Shown one piece after another: positions 38,587 to 47,257 of a stretch of 47,795 nucleotides of DNA. Position 1 is the stretch's first letter, and the number at the start of each line of letters is the position of its first letter. The notes beneath the pieces were generated by a model. It saw only the letters and a program-made list of their open reading frames with translations, had not been told where the DNA came from and did no database searches. The stretch comes from Cyclobacteriaceae bacterium (lineage in GTDB: Bacteria > Bacteroidota > Bacteroidia > Cytophagales > Cyclobacteriaceae), in NCBI GenBank assembly GCA_019638285.1, contig JAHBUB010000030.1:1-47795 (forward strand). Direction: 5' to 3'. Made by a program: the position numbers and the translations under genes.

Positions 38587-38606
38587 ACCCTGACAGGGTA
38601 AACCCT
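38587..38606 (+). terminator. Overlapping alternative hairpins after the signalling block
   Basis: ACCCT/AGGGT (38587-38591 with 38595-38599) and AGGG/CCCT (38595-38598 with 38603-38606) share the same central arm. The second is followed by TTATTTTATT. It may be a weak terminator with an antiterminator, or simply overlapping dyads. Confidence 0.5.
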
Positions 38607-38805
38607 TTATTTTATTATACTCAAACCCTCAAACACGCCAGATTACCTCTATCCAGAGTCGCAATAGATCCAAAATTCGTGTGTGGTAAGTGGAAACCCC
38701 GAATTAATAAAATCAGGATTTCACTGTCGTTTGCGAAATGTTATATATAGAATTTAGTGCAATGAAATTTATTAAAAGATAAAAATCATTTAAACTTTAA
38801 TCTAT

Positions 38806-38913
38806 TATGTCGTTGAAAGAACTTACCGAACTAAACAGTATGTTTGTAATCCAAAGCAAAAGTGTCAGTTTTTCTGCATCGTATGGATATCTACTGTACT
38901 GCTATTGGGGTTG
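38806..38913 (+). CDS. Possible small protein (35 residues)
   Basis: The frame begins MSLKELTELNSMFVIQSKSV and ends in an aromatic, hydrophobic stretch (SYGYLLYCYWG). Codon use resembles coding DNA, but with only 35 codons this is weak. The charged helical N-terminus followed by a short Tyr/Cys/Trp/Gly-rich end recalls leader-core peptides, but no modification enzymes are nearby. It could equally be the start of a decayed gene whose later part lies in another frame. Confidence 0.25.
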
Positions 38914-39044
38914 ATTTGTGTGTTTTCTCATTATATGATTTATTAATTGAGTTGACAAAAAATAAAAAGCACTCCATATCAATAGTAAATATTATTGGTT
39001 CGGTTGCTTTGAAAAATATAGCTGCACAAATCCTATTAAACTGA
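38862..39044 (+). CDS. Possible small hydrophobic protein or gene remnant (60 residues)
   Basis: The frame (MSVFLHRMDIYCTAIGVDLC to IAAQILLN) starts within the small frame at 38806 but in a different phase. GTG is the codon at 38862. It looks helical and fairly hydrophobic, without a known motif. A single-base frameshift between the two frames would join them into one protein of about 80 residues, which is why both are listed. Confidence 0.25.
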   Translation: MSVFLHRMDIYCTAIGVDLCVFSLYDLLIELTKNKKHSISIVNIIGSVALKNIAAQILLN

Positions 39045-39264
39045 TTTTAAAGGATTCACTTAAATTAAAGAATCCTGTTAAATTATTATTTGGTTTTCAT
39101 AACAAATATACTAACAAGTATCAATGGTGCTCCACCTTTGTGAGTAAGGAATAAAAATTAGGAGTTTAGCAACTATCTATGCATTGTAAGCTTCTTTGAT
39201 TTTTGCCATTAAGGTTGTCCATTTTCAATCCGCTACTTATCTTGATAGCATAATTGTATAAAAT

Positions 39265-40965
39265 ATGAGTTTACGCCTTTTAGTAATTACACTTTTTACC
39301 CTTCCTTTTATCACAGAAGCGCAATTCACTCCATCTGAAATGTATCCGTTTTCTACCCAGTTCGAAGCAGATCGTGGGAGCTTGGAGCGTTTTTATGTCA
39401 TTGAAGGTTCGCCCGAGCGCAGGGCACGAATGATAGCCTTTTATAAAGACTATACTAAGAAACTGGAGCAACTTTCTTTTGAATTGTTTTCTACTGGTGG
39501 CAAGGTGGATTATCTGTTGATAAAGCGTGAATTGGAAAACGAACTGTACTTACTCAACCAAGAAGAAAAGGAAGCAGCACTCGTATCAGGATATACCACT
39601 TTAGCCAGTCCTTTGTATGAAATAGAAAAGCAACGCAGGCGTGGCAAATATTTAGAAAGTGAAAAGGTAGCACAGCAAATGAATGAAATGGCCGATCTAA
39701 TTACAGCCATGCTTAACAAACTCAATAGTGAACCCAATCTTACGCCATTACTTGCAAAACGAGCGAGCTCTATCATTGGCGGACAGCAATCCGCATTAAG
39801 AAGTGTGTATGATTTTTATAGTGGTTATGACCCTCAATTCTCCTGGTGGATACCAAAACCTTATCAGGAGTTGGATAGCTTACTTAGCACGTATGGTGAA
39901 GCTTTAAAATCAAAGATCGATCCTGCCAGTCAGCCTAAAGACGATGGCAGTGGAATTATAGGAAATCCTATTGGTCGTGATGAACTCATCCGGCTTCTTC
40001 AATATGAAATGATTCCCTATACACCGGAAGAGCTAATCAATATTGCCAATAAAGAATTTGCGTGGTGTGAGGTAGAGCTCCTGAAAGCTTCACGTGAAAT
40101 GGGTTTTGGCGACAACTGGAAAGCGGCCCAGGAAAAAGTAAAGCAATCCTTTGTTCCTGCAGGGCAACAGCCGGAGGCCATGCTTAAATTATACAATGAA
40201 TCTATTGCTTTCCTTAAACAGCACGACCTCATCACCATTCCTCCCATCGCAGAAGAAACCTGGCGCATGGATATGATTCCACCAGAACGGCAGCTGGTGA
40301 GTCCCTTCTTCCTCGGTGGAGAGACTTTACAAATATCCTACCCTACGGACGAGATGAACCATGAAGACAAACTCATGAGCATGCGGGGCAATAATCCACA
40401 TTTCTCAAGGGCAACAGTTCACCACGAACTAATCGCAGGACATCATATGCAGGGTTTTATGAATAAACGTTATCAACCCTACCGTCATTACCGTACTCCG
40501 TTTTGGGGTGAGGGATGGGCCTTATACCAGGAATTCATTTTGTGGGACATGAAGTTCCCACAATCGCCCGAAGACCGTATCGGTATGCTCTTCTGGCGCA
40601 TGCACCGTTGTGCACGCATTATATTTTCACTAAATTATCATATGGAAAAATGGACCCCTCAACAATGCATTGACCTTCTGGTAGATAAGGTGGGACATGA
40701 ACGTGCCAACGCAGAAGGCGAAGTGAGGAGATCGTTCACCACCGACTACGGCCCACTGTACCAGTTGGCCTATATGACTGGTGCCTTTCAGTTCTATGCG
40801 CTCAAAAAAGAACTGGTAGACAGCGGAAAGATGACTTACAAGCAATACCATGATGCAGTAATGCATGAAAATGCAATGCCGGTAGAGATGGTACGTGCGA
40901 TCCTCACCGATCAAAACCTAAAACGTGATTTTAAAAGTACCTGGAGATTTTACGATAAAAAGTGA
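39265..40965 (+). CDS. Secreted DUF885-family metallopeptidase
   Basis: The 566-residue protein has a signal peptide ending FITEAQFTP. The catalytic region holds HELIAGHHMQG at residues 387-393 onward, a variant of the DUF885 HExxPGHH motif with Ala in place of Pro, and FWGEGWALYQEF with the downstream zinc-ligand Glu416. These are the marks of this HExxH-type zinc-peptidase family, thought to hydrolyse peptides in the periplasm. The end of the protein (DYGPLYQLAYMTGAFQFYAL) is also typical. It follows the long intergenic region and precedes an unrelated membrane gene by 87 bases. Confidence 0.88.
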   Translation: MSLRLLVITLFTLPFITEAQFTPSEMYPFSTQFEADRGSLERFYVIEGSPERRARMIAFYKDYTKKLEQLSFELFSTGGKVDYLLIKRELENELYLLNQEEKEAALVSGYTTLASPLYEIEKQRRRGKYLESEKVAQQMNEMADLITAMLNKLNSEPNLTPLLAKRASSIIGGQQSALRSVYDFYSGYDPQFSWWIPKPYQELDSLLSTYGEALKSKIDPASQPKDDGSGIIGNPIGRDELIRLLQYEMIPYTPEELINIANKEFAWCEVELLKASREMGFGDNWKAAQEKVKQSFVPAGQQPEAMLKLYNESIAFLKQHDLITIPPIAEETWRMDMIPPERQLVSPFFLGGETLQISYPTDEMNHEDKLMSMRGNNPHFSRATVHHELIAGHHMQGFMNKRYQPYRHYRTPFWGEGWALYQEFILWDMKFPQSPEDRIGMLFWRMHRCARIIFSLNYHMEKWTPQQCIDLLVDKVGHERANAEGEVRRSFTTDYGPLYQLAYMTGAFQFYALKKELVDSGKMTYKQYHDAVMHENAMPVEMVRAILTDQNLKRDFKSTWRFYDKK

Positions 40966-41058
40966 GTGAATGGATATAAGATGAACCATTCAAGTTTGAT
41001 CTTAAGTAGTAGGTTATATTAAGCATACCTTTAAGAACAGAGGTATAACTTATTGCGC

Positions 41059-41733
41059 ATGCAACAACCTTCCATTTCTTTATTGGGTATAAGGATAGAC
41101 GAGCCGGTGAACATGTTCACCGATTTAATCGTTGCTGCGGTTTGCCTTATTGCTTATTATAAGTTAACAAGGCTAAAGCTGCCGGGTAAAACCCAACGCT
41201 ACTTCCGATTGTACTTTTTATTAATGGGACTCGCCACCTTCTTTGGTGGTGTAATAGGCCACGGTTTTTTGTATGCCTTTTCCTTTGCATGGAAACTTCC
41301 GGGATGGATTCTCAGCATGTTTTCCATTGCCCTTATTGAGCGATCCTCTATTGAAAATGCCAGACCGCTCATTGATCCGCGCATTGGTAAATCTTTCCTC
41401 ACACTCAATATCATCGAATTGATCATTGTGATGACCATCACAATTTATACCCTTAATTTTAAGTGGGTAGAGTTTCACTCCGGCTATGGCCTGCTTGCTG
41501 TAGTATTGACATTCCATGGTTTTGTGTATCTAAGGACACGCAATCCAGGAAGCAGCAATATTATTATTGGGGTAGGCATTGCCAGCATTGCCGCTTTGAT
41601 TTTCATGAATGAAATCTCTCCACATATCTGGTTTAACCATATTGACCTAAGTCATGTGCTCATGGCAGTAGCGGCTCAATTCTTTTACAGAGGGGCTTTG
41701 AAGCTGAGTAGCCCATCCCCTCAACCCAATTAG
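41059..41733 (+). CDS. Integral membrane protein of unknown function
   Basis: From ATG 41059 the protein is 224 residues (a TTG six bases earlier is the alternative). Six to seven hydrophobic spans are evident, with HGFLYAFSFAWKLPGWILSM, FHSGYGLLAVVLTFHGFVYL and NHIDLSHVLMAVAAQFFYRG. Histidines near the span ends (GHGF, FHSGY, FHGF, DLSHVLM) recur and could bind metal or haem. It resembles uncharacterised Bacteroidota membrane proteins of the DUF6962 type, a tentative match. Its stop abuts that of the convergent CHAT gene. Confidence 0.75.
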   Translation: MQQPSISLLGIRIDEPVNMFTDLIVAAVCLIAYYKLTRLKLPGKTQRYFRLYFLLMGLATFFGGVIGHGFLYAFSFAWKLPGWILSMFSIALIERSSIENARPLIDPRIGKSFLTLNIIELIIVMTITIYTLNFKWVEFHSGYGLLAVVLTFHGFVYLRTRNPGSSNIIIGVGIASIAALIFMNEISPHIWFNHIDLSHVLMAVAAQFFYRGALKLSSPSPQPN

Positions 41734-44547
41734 CTACATTCCGATCATAACAAAGGCACCCCAGTAATAGGGCTCTTTGTATTTGGCGAGAAGCTGTACC
41801 TGGGCTTGTTTAAAAGCTTTCTGCTTGTTGCCGCTTTTTATCCAGTTGGTATAAAAGCTTGACATCAATAGTTGTGTGGCCTCGTCATCCACTTTCCATA
41901 AACTCATGATAAGTGCGTGGGCACCCGCCACCTGGAAAGCTCTTTGTAAACCATATACACCCTCGCCTGATTTCACATCACCCAGTCCCGTTTCGCAAGC
42001 ACTCATGATTACTAAATCTGTTCCTTCGAGATCGAGGTTCATGGCCTCGTATGCGGTAAGTATTCCATTTTCACTGTGGGTGATATCAACCGCTTTTGTA
42101 TCGTTGATGGCACCCTTCGCATCAGCCAAAATCAAACCACTGCGCAGCAATGGATTATGAGAAGCATTCTCTGCATCTACCCCATAGACAGAACCATGGG
42201 CACCCTTCACATCTTGAAGAAAATAACCATGCGTAGCAATGTGTACAATCATCGGTGCCTTTATGGCCTTAATGCTCTTCTCCGTAGCTTCCTTCTGCAT
42301 GCGCTGTGTTACACTGTAGTTGGCCGATTTCAGCACACGAGATATATTCTCTAACTCCACCTTGGTTCCCGGCAGTGGCGGCACCGCATCCGTGGCATAA
42401 TCGGGGAAACCCAAAAGAAAAGCATTCTTTGCCCCTGCATGCGGCTTGCGCGCCTTTATATCGATCAAGTCCTTCGCGTTTCCTAAGATGGCAATGTCAT
42501 ACCGATTGATATTAAACTCCCCTTTCTCGTTTTTAAGGGTATTCAGGTTTATTTGACTGTACACACCATCAGGAGAAATATAGAGCACCTTCTTGCCAGT
42601 CAATAAGGGATCAATACGGCCCCAGAATTGATCATAAGAATACTCATCGGGCACACGTTGTTGTATAGCAGTACGATAGTACTTTCCATAACGTGTTTCC
42701 AATTGGGTGCCATTATCCAATTCTACTACCTGAAGGTCGCCCGTCTTTTTCAATACAAAGGCAACATATTTTGCATCGTCTTTAAAGTCCTGATCAAAGA
42801 GCCTCACCCGCACAATATCTACGATCGCTTCATTGTCGCCCAATAGGTTAGTCAACTCTTGGTGATCGGTTTGCTTTGATGCATAACCAGCAGTGAAAAG
42901 AGAAGACCTTTCGGACAATGATCTTTCCATTGTATTCACTTGGCGCTCCATTTCCGGCAGGTTAATGTTCTGCTCCGCCAGTTTCTCTTTGGAGAATCCA
43001 TACATCTGTGCCAGTTGTTCTTTCTGATCCAGCCAATTGATATAGTCTGTTTTCAATGCAGCATCACTGCTACTGAGAATAGCCTGCTTTACCTTGTTGG
43101 TGCTATTGATTAATAGTGCTTTGGTAGCAATGTGATAATTATAAAAATCAGCTTTTAACGCTTTCACGGTACCCATATTCTCTAAAGAGAAATTATAGAA
43201 TCGCTGGAAGCGTGGTGCGGTGATATCCCAAAACTTGGTTTTCTCCGCTTCGCTCATGGGAGGAAAATAACGATTAATAAAATCAATCGTCTTGTCCATT
43301 ACTTCCTTGTACAGTTTATAGGCTTCTTCAGGTCGGTTGGTTTTCCAATAAAGAATGGCCAAATCTTCTTCCGTACGAACGAAATCCGGATGCTGATGCT
43401 CCAGGATATTGCCCCTCACCTCATAAGCGCGGGTCAATTGCTTTTCCGCATCTTCATATTTCCCTGTCTGTCGATAAAAATTTCCAAGATCGTTGAGCAC
43501 TTTGGCGAAATACACATTCTGATCGCCAAATCTTTTCCTATAAATTTCTCCGGACTGAACGAGTAAGTCATGCACCAAATCATTCTTACCCATTTGAATA
43601 TAAAGTATACCCAGTTGATTCAGTAAGCCTGCATATTCAATGTTTTTGGATTGTCCCCTATTCTCAAACACTTTCTTGATGGCCAGAAAATTCTGCTCTG
43701 CCTCTTCAAAGCGACCTGATAACTGGTACATGGTAGCCAGGTTGGCGCGAAACTTTCTGTTGTCAAAAGAGTTCTCCCCAGATTTCAAAAACTTTTTCGG
43801 AGCCACCTCTGATGACTTCATCGCCAAATTCATTTGATCAAAGGCTTCTTCATAGCGCCCCATCACATGCAATAGCATGGCCTTATTATTTAAGATGATG
43901 GCCTTTTGCATGCCGTCACCAAAAAATGATTCACACAACTGAAGCGCTTCGGTAAATTCCTTTTCCGCCTCGTTGTATTTTCCCAGCGATTGATGAAGCT
44001 TAGCGTAATTGTTAAGATTGGCGATATAAGCGGCACTGGATTTGCCCAATGCCTTCTCACTATCAGAAAGAGATTCAACAATAAGCGATTCAGCAGCCAG
44101 CGCTTTACCTTGTACGAGGTATATCAAGCCGAGGTTTGATATCGTGCGCAGGTAAACCAACTCATTGGTAAGGCCCTCCTTTTCCAGCATCCCTTTTGTT
44201 TCCAACACATACAACTCCGCCATCTTGTACCTGTTGAACCCAAACAAACTGATGCCTGTCTCCAGGTTTTCACGGGCCAATTCAAGCTTGGTCTTATCCG
44301 CCTCATCCTTTAGCTGGTAAAGGAGTTTGGAGGAGGTCTCCCCTTTTTGTTCTACATCAAAGAATCCAGCGCTCTGGTTAAGAGAAATAGCAAATTGAAA
44401 ATCAACCGAGTCCAGACTGGCAACTTGTTCACTGCCCTTCTTACTTAGCTTTTTACTTAGTTTTTTTCCAAATAGATCCAACACATCCTGTGCAAAGACA
44501 TAGTTTGTCAAGGAGAAAAATAGAAAAACCAGAGAAAAGCGAATCAT
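41734..44547 (-). CDS. Secreted TPR-CHAT caspase-like protease
   Basis: The 937-residue protein has a signal peptide (about 1-20, ending YVFAQ). TPR repeats fill roughly residues 85-430 (NLGLIYLVQGKALAAESLI, NNYAKLHQSLGKYNEAEKEF, LGNFYRQTGKYEDAEKQLTR, LAILYWKTNRPEEAYKLYKE). A helical middle region leads to a C-terminal CHAT domain (about 640-937) with the His/Cys dyad of clan CD peptidases: His773 in IVHIATHGYFLQ and Cys851 in VIMSACETGLGDVKSGEG, followed by LIMSLWKVDDEAT. CHAT proteases cleave a specific partner protein. Here it is exported and encoded 13 bases after a small coiled-coil secreted protein, its likely partner or substrate; that link is inference. Confidence 0.92.
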   Translation of the reverse strand: MIRFSLVFLFFSLTNYVFAQDVLDLFGKKLSKKLSKKGSEQVASLDSVDFQFAISLNQSAGFFDVEQKGETSSKLLYQLKDEADKTKLELARENLETGISLFGFNRYKMAELYVLETKGMLEKEGLTNELVYLRTISNLGLIYLVQGKALAAESLIVESLSDSEKALGKSSAAYIANLNNYAKLHQSLGKYNEAEKEFTEALQLCESFFGDGMQKAIILNNKAMLLHVMGRYEEAFDQMNLAMKSSEVAPKKFLKSGENSFDNRKFRANLATMYQLSGRFEEAEQNFLAIKKVFENRGQSKNIEYAGLLNQLGILYIQMGKNDLVHDLLVQSGEIYRKRFGDQNVYFAKVLNDLGNFYRQTGKYEDAEKQLTRAYEVRGNILEHQHPDFVRTEEDLAILYWKTNRPEEAYKLYKEVMDKTIDFINRYFPPMSEAEKTKFWDITAPRFQRFYNFSLENMGTVKALKADFYNYHIATKALLINSTNKVKQAILSSSDAALKTDYINWLDQKEQLAQMYGFSKEKLAEQNINLPEMERQVNTMERSLSERSSLFTAGYASKQTDHQELTNLLGDNEAIVDIVRVRLFDQDFKDDAKYVAFVLKKTGDLQVVELDNGTQLETRYGKYYRTAIQQRVPDEYSYDQFWGRIDPLLTGKKVLYISPDGVYSQINLNTLKNEKGEFNINRYDIAILGNAKDLIDIKARKPHAGAKNAFLLGFPDYATDAVPPLPGTKVELENISRVLKSANYSVTQRMQKEATEKSIKAIKAPMIVHIATHGYFLQDVKGAHGSVYGVDAENASHNPLLRSGLILADAKGAINDTKAVDITHSENGILTAYEAMNLDLEGTDLVIMSACETGLGDVKSGEGVYGLQRAFQVAGAHALIMSLWKVDDEATQLLMSSFYTNWIKSGNKQKAFKQAQVQLLAKYKEPYYWGAFVMIGM

Positions 44548-44560
44548 AAAAAGGATATAT

Positions 44561-45073
44561 CTATTCTATCGGCTCGCCACGTGATTTAAGTTCGTCACCC
44601 AGCAGTTTCATGTCGTCCTGAAGCATTTGAGCAATTGACTTCATATTGCTTTTTGAGGAATCCAATCCTTCCGCAGATTTCTTGGTGTTTGCAGTGGCCT
44701 TGAGGGACTTCATTTTGGGAGTTATTTTACTGGCATTGGCCAGCATGTCTTTTCCTTTGTTATCCAGCTCTACAATATTGGAATTGATGGTTTCCACCTC
44801 TCCTTTAACGCCTGTAAGCGCCTTATAGTGTCCTTTAATCTTTTCGACACTCACCGTTGACATCACTCCCGAATATTCTTTGATTTCCTCGTCTATGTGC
44901 TTGAGGTTCGCATTCAATTTTGTGGACTCTTCTAGTATATTAAAGGAGCTGTTTTTAAAATTATCAAACTCACTCTCTCCAATGTCGGCCGGACGAGTGG
45001 GCGCTTTGTCTTGTGCAAACAAAGGGGCACTTCCCATAACAACGGCCAATAGGATCATATATGCTTGCTTCAT
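44561..45073 (-). CDS. Small secreted coiled-coil protein upstream of the CHAT gene
   Basis: The 170-residue protein has a signal peptide ending SAPLFAQDKAPT. The mature part is almost entirely alpha-helical and charged (FNILEESTKLNANLKHIDEE, VKGEVETINSNIVELDNKGK, MKSIAQMLQDDMKLLGDELK), with heptad-like hydrophobic spacing that suggests a coiled-coil bundle. No domain is recognised. It is the first gene of a two-gene minus-strand unit with the TPR-CHAT protease, with 13 bases between them. A TPR-binding partner or protease substrate would fit, but nothing in the sequence proves it. Confidence 0.8.
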   Translation of the reverse strand: MKQAYMILLAVVMGSAPLFAQDKAPTRPADIGESEFDNFKNSSFNILEESTKLNANLKHIDEEIKEYSGVMSTVSVEKIKGHYKALTGVKGEVETINSNIVELDNKGKDMLANASKITPKMKSLKATANTKKSAEGLDSSKSNMKSIAQMLQDDMKLLGDELKSRGEPIE

Positions 45074-45404
45074 AGTTGTAGATTTTTATATCTGATTTAA
45101 GGGGTTTAAAGGTCAAATTTTAGAAAAATTAACGTACATAAAAAGGAATGGTTATACAATAAACGTCTTATTTTCATAGCAGACTGCCGTATGAGAATTA
45201 ACAATGCATAAACAGTGCCGTAACTTGATTTGATCAGAAATCCTTTGGTCCAAAGGCAAACTTTGACCACCATGCAACCCGTTTTTTCAGATGATTTTGT
45301 AAAAGAATTTGATGACTAAAATCATTTACTCCTTGAGTAATATCATGGGCACCTTAATCTGAATTTTGCCATATTTGCGGACTTGTAATTATTAATAGGA
45401 AACA
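45074..45404. other. Intergenic region between the CHAT operon and GAPDH
   Basis: The 331 bases hold a hairpin CCTTTG-GTC-CAAAGG (45242-45256), an 8-bp inverted repeat ATGATTTT/AAAATCAT (45291-45298 and 45318-45325), and a near-consensus -7 box CATATTTG at 45370-45377, 27 bases before the GAPDH ATG. The inverted repeat upstream of the -7 box could be an operator. Confidence 0.45.
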
Positions 45405-46880
45405 ATGAAAAATCAAGTGACAAACACAGGAAAAGAGACCACTCAATACGAACAAGAACTCAACAATTGGATAAGCAAAGAAATGGCTGCCATTGACCTA
45501 ATCGGGTCCATTGGCGCACTTTTCTACGATAGGAGCATCGAACTGATGCTATTCAAAAACCGACTCATCGATCAAAGCGTTTCCGGCATACTGAGCCTGC
45601 ACAAATATGCCAAAGATGTAGTCAACAAACCCATTAACATCTTTGACTCTGCCGAGTTGGCAAAACTCATCGTTGCAGGCAACTATAGCCCCTCAAGAAT
45701 AGACATTGGAAGACTGGCTTATGAGTGGCAAGAAGAGAAGAGCAACTTTAGCGATAAATCCGATTTTATCAACCAAAAGCTAAAAGGTTTTGAGAATGGC
45801 CATGAGAAACCACTGGTTCCAAGGGATGTGATCTTATTTGGTTTTGGTCGAATTGGTCGCCTTGCTGCGCGTGAGTTAGTGCAAAATGCCGGAAAAGGTC
45901 AACAATTGCGACTGAGGGCCATTGTTTCGCGCGGCAACTCCGATGAAAACATCATTAAAAGAGCCGCTTTGTTAAGAACGGACTCAGTACACGGCCCTTT
46001 TAAAGGCGTGATTGTGGAAGACCTCGAAAACAAAACGCTACACATCAACGGGCAGATTGTGCACATGATCGAATCTGACAGTCCGGAAAAAATCGACTAT
46101 GAAGCGTATGGCATTAGCAATGCTTTGCTAATCGATAACACTGGTACGTTGCGCGACCGCGAATCCTTTGGAAAACATCTAAAAGCCAAAGGAGTAAGCA
46201 AAGCACTACTCACTGCGCCTGGGAAGGATTTCCCCAATATCGTGTATGGAGCCAACCATACCGATTTTGATTTGGATAAGGAAGACCTATACTCTGCTGC
46301 CTCTTGTACCACCAATGCCATTGTACCCGTTCTCAAAGTGATTCACGATAAATTGGGCATTGAAAAAGGACATATAGAAACCGTACATGCCTATACCAAC
46401 GATCAAAACTTGCTGGACAACATGCACAAGCACCACAGAAGAGGACGCTCAGCGGCTATTAATATGGTAATTACTGAAACTGGAGCAGGGAAAGCGGTCA
46501 CCAAAGTAATCCCTAACTTAAAAGACAAGCTTACTGCAAACGCAGTGCGCGTACCTACGCCCAATGGGTCACTTGCCATCATGAACCTTGCAGTAAGTAA
46601 GGAGACCAGCCTCGAAGAAGTCAACAGTCTCATCAAAGATGCAGCCCTCAACGGTGAGTTGGTAAGTCAGATTTATTATTCCATCAATCAGGAATTGGTA
46701 TCCAACGACATCATAGGTAACTCCTGCTGCTCTGTCTTTGACAGTCCTGCCACAATTATTCACCCCGACAAAAAGAACATAGTGCTTTACGTTTGGTACG
46801 ACAACGAATATGGTTACACTCGTCAGGTGATACGCCTGGCCAAGCACGTGGCCAAAGTGAGAAGGCTTACTTATTATTAA
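45405..46880 (+). CDS. gap: Glyceraldehyde-3-phosphate dehydrogenase, long form with N-terminal extension
   Basis: The 491-residue protein has a GAPDH body from about residue 140: Rossmann start ILFGFGRIGRLAARELV, active-site Cys301 in SAASCTTNAIVPVLKVI, HAYTNDQNLLDNMHKHHRRGR, the PNGSLAIMNL region and WYDNEYGYTRQV. Classic GAPDH is about 335 residues; the extra ~140 at the N-terminus (YEQELNNWISKEMAAIDLIG, SVSGILSLHKYAK) are helical and typical of a separate long GAPDH group found in Bacteroidota and some Proteobacteria, often considered gluconeogenic. It interconverts glyceraldehyde-3-phosphate and 1,3-bisphosphoglycerate. The gene is monocistronic with a clear terminator. Confidence 0.95.
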   Translation: MKNQVTNTGKETTQYEQELNNWISKEMAAIDLIGSIGALFYDRSIELMLFKNRLIDQSVSGILSLHKYAKDVVNKPINIFDSAELAKLIVAGNYSPSRIDIGRLAYEWQEEKSNFSDKSDFINQKLKGFENGHEKPLVPRDVILFGFGRIGRLAARELVQNAGKGQQLRLRAIVSRGNSDENIIKRAALLRTDSVHGPFKGVIVEDLENKTLHINGQIVHMIESDSPEKIDYEAYGISNALLIDNTGTLRDRESFGKHLKAKGVSKALLTAPGKDFPNIVYGANHTDFDLDKEDLYSAASCTTNAIVPVLKVIHDKLGIEKGHIETVHAYTNDQNLLDNMHKHHRRGRSAAINMVITETGAGKAVTKVIPNLKDKLTANAVRVPTPNGSLAIMNLAVSKETSLEEVNSLIKDAALNGELVSQIYYSINQELVSNDIIGNSCCSVFDSPATIIHPDKKNIVLYVWYDNEYGYTRQVIRLAKHVAKVRRLTYY

Positions 46881-46904
46881 GTAAAAAATAATCTTCAATC
46901 CATT

Positions 46905-46928
46905 TAGAGTCCCTCGAAAGGGACTCTA
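46905..46928 (+). terminator. Intrinsic terminator after gap
   Basis: TAGAGTCCCT (46905-46914) and AGGGACTCTA (46919-46928) form a perfect 10-bp stem with a CGAA tetraloop, followed by a run of ten T. Confidence 0.95.
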
Positions 46929-46998
46929 TTTTTTTTTGGATGTGCCTCGTTGTCACAGGATGAGCACGAGCGAGATGCTTGTGCCATTTGAGATTCCT

Positions 46999-47072
46999 CG
47001 GTCGTCCTTCGTCCTCCCTCTGAATGACGTAGTTATAGCTTGAAAACGCACTGATCAATACTATCGTCACTC
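46999..47072 (+). repeat. 74-base direct repeat, copy 1
   Basis: This copy starts CGGTCGTCCTTCGTCCTCCC and ends ATCGTCACTC. It matches 47184-47257 at 71 of 74 positions. It is non-coding and looks like a dispersed genomic repeat unit. Confidence 0.9.
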
Positions 47073-47140
47073 TCGCCCCTGTTGGTGTTCATCATCAACG
47101 GACGACTGAACTGTACATCTCAGTTTGTTGGTCAAGAAGA

Positions 47141-47159
47141 CTTAGCCTCTGTTGGTGTG
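47141..47159 (+). repeat. Inverted repeat arm, partner at 47321-47339
   Basis: CTTAGCCTCTGTTGGTGTG here is the reverse complement of 47321-47339 with two mismatches. The core CTGTTGGTGT also occurs at about 47079-47088. The two arms enclose repeat copy 2. Confidence 0.8.
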
Positions 47160-47183
47160 TGACTCTGCCTGCGGCAAGGCAGG

Positions 47184-47257
47184 CGGTCGTCCTTCGTCCT
47201 CCCTCTGAATGACGTAGGTATAGCTTGAAAACGTGCTGATCAATACTATCGTCACTC
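47184..47257 (+). repeat. 74-base direct repeat, copy 2
   Basis: Second copy, 185 bases after the first, with three substitutions. A GCCTGC-N6-GCAGGC hairpin lies immediately before it. Confidence 0.9.

Larger units (their letters stand above)
38519..39264 (+). other. Long intergenic region with small reading frames
   Basis: The 746 bases contain two mutually exclusive hairpins about 70-90 bases after the kinase stop (38587-38606), then AT-rich DNA. A 35-codon frame lies at 38806-38913 and an overlapping 60-codon frame at 38862-39044 in a different phase. No larger gene, tRNA or transposon is seen. The region may carry a decayed gene or small-protein genes. Confidence 0.5.

Noticed and set aside
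41734-44547. Craspase-type CRISPR TPR-CHAT protein
   Set aside because: The protein has a signal peptide and there is no type III-E effector or array nearby.
46999-47257. CRISPR array
   Set aside because: There are only two long copies with a 111-base spacer, no regular short repeats and no cas genes.
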